Of a DNA stretch of 64,000 nt, positions 1 to 7,438 are shown piece by piece. The position numbers were made by a program, and so were the translations under genes. Numbering within the stretch: the first letter of the stretch is position 1; each line of letters opens with the position of its first letter. Origin of the DNA: Leptonema illini DSM 21528. GTDB lineage: Bacteria; Spirochaetota; Leptospiria; Leptospirales; Leptonemataceae. Where the stretch lies: NCBI RefSeq assembly GCF_000243335.1, contig NZ_JH597773.1, positions 2,039,550 through 2,103,549 of the forward strand. The letters run 5' to 3'. The notes below the pieces were generated by a model. It made no database searches, had not been told where the DNA came from, and saw only the letters and a list, made by a program, of their open reading frames with translations.

Positions 1-148
1 GAACGGGCGACTCGTCCAGCTCGCCGGCATGAAAAAGCTCGCTGTAAAGATGCGCAAGCACGACGGAATCCAGCCCGCCTGAACATCCGACGATATACAC
101 AAGCGTGCGATCGGGTAAAAGATCGGTCGCTGTCAGCCCCGGAAGCAT
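1..148 (-). CDS. tilS: tRNA(Ile)-lysidine synthase, N-terminal part (cut by window edge)
   Basis: This is the first 49 codons of a gene that runs off the left edge. The translation contains GCSGGLDSVVLAHL, the SGGxDS PP-loop of the N-type ATP pyrophosphatases, at about residues 23-36. In TilS this loop activates the wobble C34 of tRNA-Ile(CAU) with ATP before lysine is attached. The ATG at 148 is preceded in frame by a stop two codons upstream, which fixes the start. Other PP-loop enzymes such as TtcA carry a similar loop, so the TilS name rests on the short distance from the N-terminus to the loop and is only moderately sure. Confidence 0.72.
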   Translation of the reverse strand, partial: MLPGLTATDLLPDRTLVYIVGCSGGLDSVVLAHLYSELFHAGELDESPV

Positions 149-258
149 GAACGTTCAAGCTCTGTAAGTCTTCAGGCGAAGCAAGCCTTTCTCAATCATG
201 CGCTCCCCTCTGCATTTTCGACGGGCAATTTCTTCTGGCATTTTCCTATTGAAATCTA

Positions 259-507
259 TTGCCCTTTGATTTCCCTGGATCTGTGGGACTCATCGAGCGC
301 ATCCGAAATCTCATACAGGGCGATCTGACCTCTCTCTTTACAGATCCGTCGGCCGGACTGTGGAAGGCCTTTCTCTATTTAAGCTTTCTTGCTTTTGTCG
401 TCTTGCTCTTTACCGCGCAGCTGCTGCCGGATTGGTCTTTTCCCTTTCGCAGATTCGCCCCCGAAAGCCCCGCCCCGACCGTGCCGGGCCCCGTCCATAA
501 CATCTGA
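259..507 (+). CDS. Small single-span membrane protein of unknown function
   Basis: I do not recognise this 82-residue protein. It starts at a TTG and ends 2 bases before the manA ATG, which suggests the two are cotranscribed. The N-terminal 40 residues are soluble. A hydrophobic stretch at about residues 39-56 (FLYLSFLAFVVLLFTAQL) would span the membrane once, and the tail is proline-rich. The codon composition resembles the neighbouring genes. The weak start codon and the absence of a recognised family make it a tentative but plausible gene. Confidence 0.5.
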   Translation: MPFDFPGSVGLIERIRNLIQGDLTSLFTDPSAGLWKAFLYLSFLAFVVLLFTAQLLPDWSFPFRRFAPESPAPTVPGPVHNI

Positions 508-509
508 TC

Positions 510-1793
510 ATGAATCCGCAAGATAAGCGTCCCGTTTTTTATCGATTGCTGCCCGCCGTTCAGGGCTACGAATGGGGAAACTCCGACGGCCTCATACATC
601 GACTGATCGAGAAGCGCACCGGCGAGAAGGTCGAGCCGCGTCCGATTGCCGAGATGTGGAAGGGAGCGCATCCCTCCGCCCCGTCGCGTATCGTCGGCCA
701 TCACTTCAGCATCAAGCCCGGGCAGCTGTACGCCGAAGAGATGGCGCTGAACGACGCGATAAAACAGGACCCCGGCCACTTCCTCGGTCGATTGCATGAA
801 AAGGGTTATACGACCCTGCCCTTTCTCTTTAAAGTGCTCGATGCGGCCAAACCGCTCTCGATTCAGGCGCACCCCGATAAACAGAGGGCCGAGCAGCTGC
901 ATCGCGATGATCCCGCGCATTATCCTGACGACAATCACAAGCCCGAGCTTGCCATATCGCTCGGCCATTTCGAGGCAATGGCCGGCTTTCGCCCGATCGC
1001 AGAACTGCACCATGAGGCCGACCGGCTGCCGCCGCTTGCCGCCGTATGCGGACTTACGCGCAACACGCCCGATGCATCTGAAGATATCAGCCGCCTGCCC
1101 GCCAGCGAGCAGCTGCGAAGCATCTACGGCCGTATCATGCAGGCCGATGCGGCGACGATACGCCGGCATGCCACCGATCTGCTTCATATGCTGGGACAGC
1201 TTCGCGCATCGGAACGCGATAACTGGTTCGTACGTCTTGTCGAATTCTACGGCCCTGAAGATCCGGGCATCTTCGCCATCTATCTGCTTAACTATTTGAA
1301 GCTTGAAGCGGGCGAGGCGATCTATCTCGGTCCAAACGAGCCGCATGCCTATTTAAAAGGTCAGATCCTCGAATGCATGGCCTCGTCGGATAACGTCGTC
1401 CGCGGCGGCCTCACGCCGAAATTCAAGGATCTGCCTACGCTTCTTTCGATGCTCACCTACGACGACAGTCCGGGTCGCATTCTGCTTCCCGCTCCGGAAG
1501 GTCCGCTGCCCTACCCCGCCACGTATCCCGTGCCTGTGAAGGATTTTCGCGTCAGCCTGCTTCACCGCCCCGAACAGCCCGTCGCTTATGTTCCCCTCCG
1601 TCCGTTATCCATCGTTCTGCTTCTTGAAGGCAGGGCCGTTCTGCGTGCGCGCCAGGGAGATCAGGAACGCACGGAACAGATCGCCGAAGCGGAGGCGCTC
1701 TTTATTCCCGGCGACCTCGAAAGCCGCGGCGTTCAGCTCTTTTTAGAGCCCGAAGCCGATTCGCGCATCTACGAAGCAAGTACGGCACTCTAA
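510..1793 (+). CDS. manA: Mannose-6-phosphate isomerase, class I
   Basis: Interconverts fructose-6-phosphate and mannose-6-phosphate in the cytoplasm, feeding GDP-mannose and surface polysaccharide synthesis. The 427-residue protein shows the type I zinc-site signatures: QAHPDK (Gln and His ligands, about residue 115), HKPEL (Glu ligand) and NEPHAYL (His ligand), followed by the conserved SDNVVRGGLTPKFKD segment. It is slightly longer than the roughly 390-residue enterobacterial enzyme. The ATG lies 2 bases after the preceding small ORF. Its partner genes for GDP-mannose synthesis are not in this window. Confidence 0.93.
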   Translation: MNPQDKRPVFYRLLPAVQGYEWGNSDGLIHRLIEKRTGEKVEPRPIAEMWKGAHPSAPSRIVGHHFSIKPGQLYAEEMALNDAIKQDPGHFLGRLHEKGYTTLPFLFKVLDAAKPLSIQAHPDKQRAEQLHRDDPAHYPDDNHKPELAISLGHFEAMAGFRPIAELHHEADRLPPLAAVCGLTRNTPDASEDISRLPASEQLRSIYGRIMQADAATIRRHATDLLHMLGQLRASERDNWFVRLVEFYGPEDPGIFAIYLLNYLKLEAGEAIYLGPNEPHAYLKGQILECMASSDNVVRGGLTPKFKDLPTLLSMLTYDDSPGRILLPAPEGPLPYPATYPVPVKDFRVSLLHRPEQPVAYVPLRPLSIVLLLEGRAVLRARQGDQERTEQIAEAEALFIPGDLESRGVQLFLEPEADSRIYEASTAL

Positions 1794-1995
1794 GCTCCGG
1801 TTGCACCTCACGCCTCACACCGCAGGTGCTGCTTTGTTGAATGGTTGAGCACCAGGCCTGGTTCGAGCCGGTGCGGGTGGAGCGGAACTCGTGATATGGC
1901 ACTCCTGGCATCGATTGGTGCAGCCGGTTGGGGTTAGACGGGAGGAATGACGGCAATGCGGGTGTTCCAGGAGCCCGCCCATCCCAGCGTTCCGC

Positions 1996-2646
1996 TCAAA
2001 CATCGGCATGAAAACGTATAACGACAGTGCCGGCCAGGAAATCATGAAGGGCCTGCCCCTTCTTATTAAACAGAATCGGCAGACAGTCTGCCACAAGCCA
2101 GGATGTGTGCATAAGAATCGTCCACGATACGGCCACCTCCAGATCTCCATCCAGCCCCCAGGTCAGCGCCACAATCAGGGCAAGCAGAACCGGTACGATC
2201 CCGCGAATGAAGGATTGTTTCCACGTGACGGGCTCGTCCTCTTCAGTTGAGACGACCTTCACATGCAAGAAGAATTTGCCGATCGTCTGGCCATAGACGG
2301 CGATCAGGACAATGGCATAGAGTGCAGGCGAAAAAGTGAGCAGCATCTGAATTCTCATGGGCTCCATTTCTATCAAGGAGCTCAGCCAGAGGCCTGCTAT
2401 CCAGTTAAGGCCGAACACGACAAGCATATCAACGACGGCGGCAGCAAATCGCCTCAGTGCTGTTTGATACCTTTGAGGCTCTGCAGACGCCCGTTCGTTC
2501 CCCTTCAGTACTTTCAGGGCCTCGTATCTTTCTATTACAAGCAGGTACCGCTCGGATTGACTGTCTCTGTCTATCGTGCGAAGTATTTGAGTCAGCTCTG
2601 ATAACGATAGGGTCTCGAGATAGGTTCGATACTTTTCTTCAGACAT
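1996..2646 (-). CDS. RDD family membrane protein
   Basis: A 216-residue protein with a soluble N-terminal region of about 65 residues followed by an RDD domain. The family marks are an Arg-rich entry to the first span (RRFAAAVVDMLVVFGLNW), GQTIGKFFLHVKVV after the second, and a closing KKGQALHDFLAGTVV. Roughly four membrane spans can be counted. RDD proteins are poorly understood; some are ion antiporters. I chose the ATG at 2646, which has GGAAGCGGAAA upstream; an in-frame start at 2712 would add 22 residues. The gene converges on manA across a 200-base gap in which I see no clear terminator. Confidence 0.8.
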   Translation of the reverse strand: MSEEKYRTYLETLSLSELTQILRTIDRDSQSERYLLVIERYEALKVLKGNERASAEPQRYQTALRRFAAAVVDMLVVFGLNWIAGLWLSSLIEMEPMRIQMLLTFSPALYAIVLIAVYGQTIGKFFLHVKVVSTEEDEPVTWKQSFIRGIVPVLLALIVALTWGLDGDLEVAVSWTILMHTSWLVADCLPILFNKKGQALHDFLAGTVVIRFHADV

Positions 2647-2740
2647 TTTCCGCTTCCGGAAGTATGCAGGCATCGAGTATACAATTGCGTCAAGCGATAC
2701 GCAATGGCGCACAGATTTAATGCGAACATAACAAGATTAT

Positions 2741-2949
2741 GTCGCGCCCGGATACATTGGCCTCAACGCCTTCCCCTGTCGTGCCCGGATACATTGGCCT
2801 CAACGCTTTCCCCTGTCGCGCCCGTTCACATCGCCTCACCGCTTTCGCCTGTCGCACCCGGCCATCGGCCTCAACGCTTTCTCCTCCCACGCCCTGTCCC
2901 CTTCAACGCCTTCTCCCGTCGCACCCGTCCGCCTCACCGGTATTCCAGG
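2741..2949 (+). repeat. Degenerate 37-bp tandem repeat array
   Basis: About six head-to-tail units occur. The first two (2741-2777 and 2778-2814) are 37 bp and nearly identical, opening with GTCGYGCCCGGATACATTGG. Units three and four (2815-2850 and 2851-2885) are 36 and 35 bp and drift, and the last two are about 32 bp and poor matches. The gap between the RDD gene and the next promoter holds nothing else I recognise. Translations through the array are low-complexity and change sense with frame, so I treat it as a non-coding minisatellite. Confidence 0.8.
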
Positions 2950-2986
2950 GTTCTCCGTCCAACCTGCCGCCCCCTCTTTTTCCCGC

Positions 2987-3016
2987 TTGACAGGAAATAC
3001 GACATAATACGATTAT
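2987..3016 (+). promoter_or_regulatory. Sigma-70-like promoter for the DegT-fold gene
   Basis: A perfect TTGACA (2987-2992) is followed after 18 bases by GATTAT (3011-3016), a four-of-six match to the -10 consensus. The A+T-rich stretch stands out from the G+C-rich repeat tract just upstream. It would give a leader of about 90 bases before the start at 3111. Confidence 0.5.
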
Positions 3017-3110
3017 TTGCGCACAGGCAGAATGCCTGTCGACTTTCTGGCGGGAAAATGCTTCCCGAATTCAGGCGGTCGGTCTTACTATTATATAAAG
3101 AGGGATGCCG

Positions 3111-4235
3111 ATGAGCAGCTCCATTTCGGGAATATACAAATCCGGTTCACGGGCACGGGCTATCGAACCGGCACGGTCCAAATCGATTGAGGCCAGCCGC
3201 CCTGCTCTGTCAAGAGAAGAGCTGGAGGCCGTTTTACAGTGCCTGATCGAAGATCAGATCGGATCAGGCTCCGTCACAGAGCGCCTTGAGAAGGCGCTTG
3301 CCGAGGCCGTCGGTCATAAAAAGGCCCTTGCGGTGAACTCGCCTGCGGCCGCCTATCATCTCGCTTTTCTCGCACTGGAAGCCGGTCCGACAACGACGGT
3401 CTGGATGAACGCCCTGACCTCTGTGGCCGCCCTTGATGCGGCTCGCTATACGGGCGCCTCCGTGCGATTGCTCGATGCGGGTCGGGATAGCTTTCATCCG
3501 GCGCCAGAGGCCATTCAGGCGATGCTGGAAGAGCTTAACCAGGGCGATGTCTTTATTCTCGATCATGTCTATGGAAGCCCCTGCGAGTTCGGCCTTGATG
3601 ATCTGCGCGCAAAGGGAGTGCGTATCATCGAAGATATTACCGGAGTGCTGGGCTCGACGATGGCGACGGGCGAATCCTTCGGTCAGGCAGGCGATATCAT
3701 GCTCTGCGGCCTTGCCGAAGACGATATGATCACGACCGGCAACGGAGCCTTCCTCTGTGCCGCGCAGAATGCGATTTTCAAGAAGATGGCCGCCCTGCGT
3801 TACGGCGAGAGCCGCGATCCGCATGGCATCGCCTACGATTATCGCCTTGAGGATTTTCAGGCGGCGATGGGCCTTCACCAGCTTTCGAGGCTCGGACAGA
3901 TGGTCAGTCGTCGCAAGAAGATCGGCGTGAAATACCTCGAAACGCTGCGTCTCACGAAGCATCAGTCCTGCTTCAAGAATCCGGGCCCTGATTCCTATCA
4001 TCGGATGCCTGTGGTCGTAGCCCGGCCTCAGGAAGAGGTGATGCGCTACTTCAAGGCGCTTCAAATCGGCGTGCAGCGCATCCCCACTCCGCTGCATCAT
4101 TTTCTGTCCATGCCGCCCATGGAGTTCCCGAATGCCGAGCGCCTGTTCCGTCGGGCGATCTGTATTCCGGTGTATCCGGCGCTGACGGCAAACAACGTGG
4201 AGCGCATCGCCGGATCGGTGAGAAATCTGATCTGA
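3111..4235 (+). CDS. DegT/DnrJ/EryC1/StrS-fold protein lacking the catalytic lysine
   Basis: The 374-residue protein has the fold of the PLP-dependent sugar aminotransferases. GSGSVTERLEKALAEAVG opens it and IIEDITGVLGS matches the cofactor-binding EDxAxxxG region. The block normally written SFxxxKxxTTGEGG reads CGLAEDDMITTGNGA, so the Schiff-base lysine aligns with Asp205 (3723-3725). The Gln or His that stacks on the cofactor is also absent. It therefore cannot be an ordinary aminotransferase. ColD-type dehydratases replace the lysine with His, but Asp would not serve that chemistry. The ATG at 3111 sits 6 bases after AAGAGGG; the ATG at 3105 is too close to that site. A monocistronic gene with its own promoter. 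Confidence 0.85.
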   Translation: MSSSISGIYKSGSRARAIEPARSKSIEASRPALSREELEAVLQCLIEDQIGSGSVTERLEKALAEAVGHKKALAVNSPAAAYHLAFLALEAGPTTTVWMNALTSVAALDAARYTGASVRLLDAGRDSFHPAPEAIQAMLEELNQGDVFILDHVYGSPCEFGLDDLRAKGVRIIEDITGVLGSTMATGESFGQAGDIMLCGLAEDDMITTGNGAFLCAAQNAIFKKMAALRYGESRDPHGIAYDYRLEDFQAAMGLHQLSRLGQMVSRRKKIGVKYLETLRLTKHQSCFKNPGPDSYHRMPVVVARPQEEVMRYFKALQIGVQRIPTPLHHFLSMPPMEFPNAERLFRRAICIPVYPALTANNVERIAGSVRNLI

Positions 4236-4357
4236 AATTCTGGTTGACGTTTCGATCAATTGTCCTCATCTACGAGGAAAGACGAACCGGTGTTGAATCC
4301 GGCCGTCAAACAGAGGCTCAGATGCTTTCTGTGAACAAGAAGATACGGAGGAGTTTC

Positions 4358-4789
4358 ATGATGAAACTGACAATGAAAAAGATCACCGTTATTGGTGCGA
4401 TGCTGTTCGCCTCTTCGCTCTTTGCGCAGACTCCTGTGGGAGTATGGAAGACCATCGACGACGAAACGGGCCAGGCTAAATCCTATGTGAAGATCTACGA
4501 GATGAATGGAGTTCTTTACGGTCAGATTGAAAAGCTGCTCAGCCCTGAAGATCAGGGAAAGAAATGCGATAAGTGTCCCGGTCAGGCAAAAGACAAGCCG
4601 CTTGAAGGCCTTACCATCATCTGGGGCATGAAGAAAGACGGAGACGAATGGACCGGCGGCTCCATCATGGATCCGAAAAACGGAAAGATCTATTCTTGCA
4701 AGATCAAAGTCGAAGGCAGCAAGCTGATTGTACGCGGCTTCCTCGGCGTTTCTCTGCTCGGTCGGTCGCAGACCTGGCATAAACTATAA
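4358..4789 (+). CDS. Exported DUF2147 family protein
   Basis: A 143-residue secreted protein. Residues 1-22 form a signal peptide ending in SSLFAQT. The mature part begins with PVGVWKTIDDETGQAKSYVKIYE and includes a CDKCPG pair of cysteines and a GGSIMDPKNGKIYSC segment, the usual DUF2147 pattern of a small beta-rich domain. The family's role is unknown. GGAGG at 4347-4351 sits 6 bases before the ATG at 4358; the next codon is also ATG (4361). A strong terminator follows at once, so the gene is probably transcribed alone. Confidence 0.85.
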   Translation: MMKLTMKKITVIGAMLFASSLFAQTPVGVWKTIDDETGQAKSYVKIYEMNGVLYGQIEKLLSPEDQGKKCDKCPGQAKDKPLEGLTIIWGMKKDGDEWTGGSIMDPKNGKIYSCKIKVEGSKLIVRGFLGVSLLGRSQTWHKL

Positions 4790-4797
4790 CACGTCCG

Positions 4798-4830
4798 GGC
4801 GAAAGGCTTCTGCCTTTCGCCTTGAACTTT
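4798..4830 (+). terminator. Rho-independent terminator after the DUF2147 gene
   Basis: A perfect 10-bp stem, GGCGAAAGGC (4798-4807) with GCCTTTCGCC (4812-4821), encloses a TTCT loop and is followed by TTGAACTTT. It starts 9 bases after the stop codon. Confidence 0.75.
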
Positions 4831-4850
4831 CAAGGCAGGTTATTCTTCGA

Positions 4851-5501
4851 ATGAGGCGATTGAGTTTTCTCGCAATCCGGCATGGCAGAACAATTACCAG
4901 AGTAATATCGCCTGTACTGTTAGCGTTCCTGTTCACTGCAATTATTCCTTCCTTCTCGCCTCTAACCGCTCGCGAAGAGCCGCGAAACGAACGGCCCGAT
5001 AAGACCGAGAACGATTCTGACGATAAAAACGCTCCTCGACTGAGTCGTCGCGACCTTCAGGCCGACGTAGCGTTATGCGATGGACGTACGCTGAAAGGCC
5101 GCATCCAGCTTGAGATGCCCGACTCCATGCTCTTCACACATACCGTCGACGGATTGGAGTTTGTAAAAAAAGTTCGCCTTGCCGATATCAAGAGCATTGA
5201 GTACGAGCGCTGGACTCCGGCTGAACAGGGAAAGGGAAAGGACGGTCGCGTCTTTCGCTTCGACGTCAGCCGTTTTCGCGTCGAGCTCGCCGACTCTACT
5301 CTGATCGTTCAGAAGCCGATTCCCTCTTATATGAATAAGGTGAAGTTCTCGAATCGCAACGGCGATGTTCTGCTGTATTCGTTCTGGATGGACCTTCTTA
5401 AAGCCGATAACTCCTGGTATACGGGCATCCAGGGCCCTCCTTCTGGAGAGCGGGCCTTCTGCCATAAAGATGTGATTAAGAAGATCATCTTCGTGAAATA
5501 A
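4851..5501 (+). CDS. Secreted or anchored protein with a DGR..G module, function unknown
   Basis: I cannot name a family. The 216-residue protein has a basic start, a hydrophobic segment at about residues 18-40 (signal peptide or anchor), a charged linker rich in Asp, Glu and Arg, and then a beta-rich region. The segment beginning ALCDGRTLKGRI and ending DIKSIEYERW resembles the C-terminal tails of the two FecR-domain proteins at 31.1 and 32.3 kb, which suggests one small shared fold. The ATG at 4851 follows the terminator of the previous gene; no strong ribosome site is visible. Confidence 0.7.
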   Translation: MRRLSFLAIRHGRTITRVISPVLLAFLFTAIIPSFSPLTAREEPRNERPDKTENDSDDKNAPRLSRRDLQADVALCDGRTLKGRIQLEMPDSMLFTHTVDGLEFVKKVRLADIKSIEYERWTPAEQGKGKDGRVFRFDVSRFRVELADSTLIVQKPIPSYMNKVKFSNRNGDVLLYSFWMDLLKADNSWYTGIQGPPSGERAFCHKDVIKKIIFVK

Positions 5502-5542
5502 TCCTTCCTTCGTGCAGATTCTTTATTATATTGCCGGGAACT

Positions 5543-7402
5543 ATGGCCTATCGCTCCACCTTCGACGCCGTTCAGGATCTTGAGAAAAACGGACATCTCG
5601 TCCGCATTCAGGATGAGGTCGATCCCGATCTTGAGATGGCGGCCATCCATCGACGCGTATTCGAGCGCGGTGGACCGGCGCTGCTGTTCGAAAACGTTAA
5701 AGGCTCTTCTTTTCCCGCTGCGTCCAATCTATTTGGCACGCTCGATCGCGCACGCTTCCTTTTTCGTCGAAGCCTTGAAGACGTGAAGTCGCTCATCGCC
5801 GTACGCGCTCATCCGCCGACGCTTTTCAAGCAGCCCTCTCTTTTATTCAGGCTGCCCTTTGCAGCGATGAAAGCCCTTCCTCAACGAAGCATTTTTGGTA
5901 ACTCTTTTGCGCCCGTAATGGCGAATCAAACGACGATCGATCGTCTTCCGGCGCCGCGCTCCTGGCCTCTGGACGGGGGGCCGTTCATCACGCTGCCTCA
6001 GGTTTATACAGAGGATCCCGATCGTCCCGGCGTTCTCTCGTCGAACATGGGTATGTATCGGGTACAGCTTTCGGGCAACCAATACGAAGCGAACAACCAG
6101 ATCGGACTTCACTATCAGATTCATCGCGGCATCGGCGTTCATCATCAGAAGGCGATCGCCGCGGGAAAGCCGCTTCGTGTGAGCATCTTCGTCGGCGGAC
6201 CGCCGGCGCATTCCGTGGCCGCCGTCATGCCTCTTCCCGAAGGGTTACCCGAAACGGCCTTCGCCGGCGCTCTTGCCGGCCGGCGATTTCGTCATACGTC
6301 GTATCAGGGTTACCGTATCGCCTCGGATGCCGATTTCTGCATCGTCGGTACGGTTGAAGACTTCACGCTGCCTGAAGGCCCGTTCGGAGACCATCTTGGC
6401 TATTACAGCCTGCAGCATGAGTTTCCCGCTCTCAGGGTAGAGGCCGTCTTTCACAGAAAAAACGCCATCTGGCCTTTTACCGTCGTCAGCCGCCCTCCGG
6501 CCGAAGACACGATTTTCGGCGCCTTGATTCACGAGTTAACAGGGCCGATGGTGCCGGTCAGTCTGCCCGGTCTGCGTGCGATGCATGCGGTCGACGCTGC
6601 AGGCGTGCATCCGCTTTTGCTTGCCCTGGGCAGCGAGCGTTATACGCCCTTTGATAAAGACGAGAAGCCGCGAGAGATACTCACGATTGCCAATGCCGTG
6701 CTCGGTTTCGGGCAGGCCTCGCTTGCAAAATACCTGATGATCGCCGCCGGCGATGCGCCCGATCCTCATCATGCCGAGCAGTTCTTTGATTACTGCCTTG
6801 AACGACTCGATTTCAGCCGCGATCTGCATTTCCAGACGGGCACAACGATCGATACGCTCGACTATTCGGGTACGGGGCTGAACGAAGGATCAAAGCTCGT
6901 GCTGGCCTGTTATGGCAGGCCTCTGCGTACGCTTGCTACGGAGCTGCCGACGCAGCTGCGCGAGAATGTGGCAGGCACCGGATGGCGATGGGCCTTTGTG
7001 CGTCCCGGCGTCGTTGCCCTGGCCACCGAACCGTCGCTTCGCGCGCGCGAAGAGGATGATCCGACGTTGATACCGCTTACTGGCAGGCTTGAGGCTCTTG
7101 AAAGAGAGCACCCTGCCGCCTTTGCCGGCGTGGCGATGATCGTGCTCTGCGATGATCCGACGTTTACGGCCGCTTCGTTTAACAATTTCGTCTGGGTAAC
7201 GTTTACGCGGTCGAATCCGGCGCAGGATGTGCACGGACTTCATGCCTTCTCAAAGGCCCGTCACTGGGGCTGCCGCGGACCTCTGCTGATCGATGCGCGC
7301 ATAAAAAGACACATGGCTCCGCCTCTTGAAGAGGATGCAAGGACCATCGAACGTGCGGAGCGACACTTCAGGAAAGGCGCAGCTCTCGAACGCTGGGGCT
7401 GA
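5543..7402 (+). CDS. UbiD family prenylated-FMN-dependent decarboxylase
   Basis: The 619-residue protein has the UbiD hallmark PEGPFGDHLGYYS near residue 276, which carries residues of the prenylated-FMN active site, followed by FHRKNAIWP and RPPAEDTIFG. UbiD enzymes decarboxylate aromatic or unsaturated acids, in many bacteria an intermediate of quinone synthesis, and need a UbiX flavin prenyltransferase, which is not in this window. At about 620 residues it is longer than E. coli UbiD (about 500). The ATG at 5543 is preferred to an in-frame TTG at 5531. The substrate cannot be read from the sequence. Confidence 0.85.
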   Translation: MAYRSTFDAVQDLEKNGHLVRIQDEVDPDLEMAAIHRRVFERGGPALLFENVKGSSFPAASNLFGTLDRARFLFRRSLEDVKSLIAVRAHPPTLFKQPSLLFRLPFAAMKALPQRSIFGNSFAPVMANQTTIDRLPAPRSWPLDGGPFITLPQVYTEDPDRPGVLSSNMGMYRVQLSGNQYEANNQIGLHYQIHRGIGVHHQKAIAAGKPLRVSIFVGGPPAHSVAAVMPLPEGLPETAFAGALAGRRFRHTSYQGYRIASDADFCIVGTVEDFTLPEGPFGDHLGYYSLQHEFPALRVEAVFHRKNAIWPFTVVSRPPAEDTIFGALIHELTGPMVPVSLPGLRAMHAVDAAGVHPLLLALGSERYTPFDKDEKPREILTIANAVLGFGQASLAKYLMIAAGDAPDPHHAEQFFDYCLERLDFSRDLHFQTGTTIDTLDYSGTGLNEGSKLVLACYGRPLRTLATELPTQLRENVAGTGWRWAFVRPGVVALATEPSLRAREEDDPTLIPLTGRLEALEREHPAAFAGVAMIVLCDDPTFTAASFNNFVWVTFTRSNPAQDVHGLHAFSKARHWGCRGPLLIDARIKRHMAPPLEEDARTIERAERHFRKGAALERWG

Positions 7403-7438
7403 GAAGGCGGAGTGTTTCTTTTAACGGAGAACGATGCA

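Noticed and set aside
375-1346. A 323-residue minus-strand frame across manA
   Set aside because: It lies opposite the clear manA coding sequence and shows no domain; it reflects G+C-rich codon bias on the other strand.
1794-1995. A GGTTCGAGCC string after manA that recalls a tRNA T-loop
   Set aside because: No matching acceptor, D or anticodon stem can be drawn around it. The gap shows only weak chance pairings and I see no feature in it.
2741-2949. Repeat array as a CRISPR
   Set aside because: Units follow each other with no spacers and drift in sequence, so it is a tandem repeat, not a CRISPR array.
2704-3114. A 136-residue frame across the 37-bp repeats
   Set aside because: It is low-complexity, made of the repeat units, has no ribosome site, and overlaps the promoter of the next gene.
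3264-4259. A 331-residue minus-strand frame across the DegT-fold gene
   Set aside because: No recognisable domain, and the plus strand carries a well-conserved fold with a ribosome site.
4236-4357. TTGACG at 4244-4249 as a promoter of the DUF2147 gene
   Set aside because: No convincing -10 box lies 16-18 bases downstream, so the call could not be supported.
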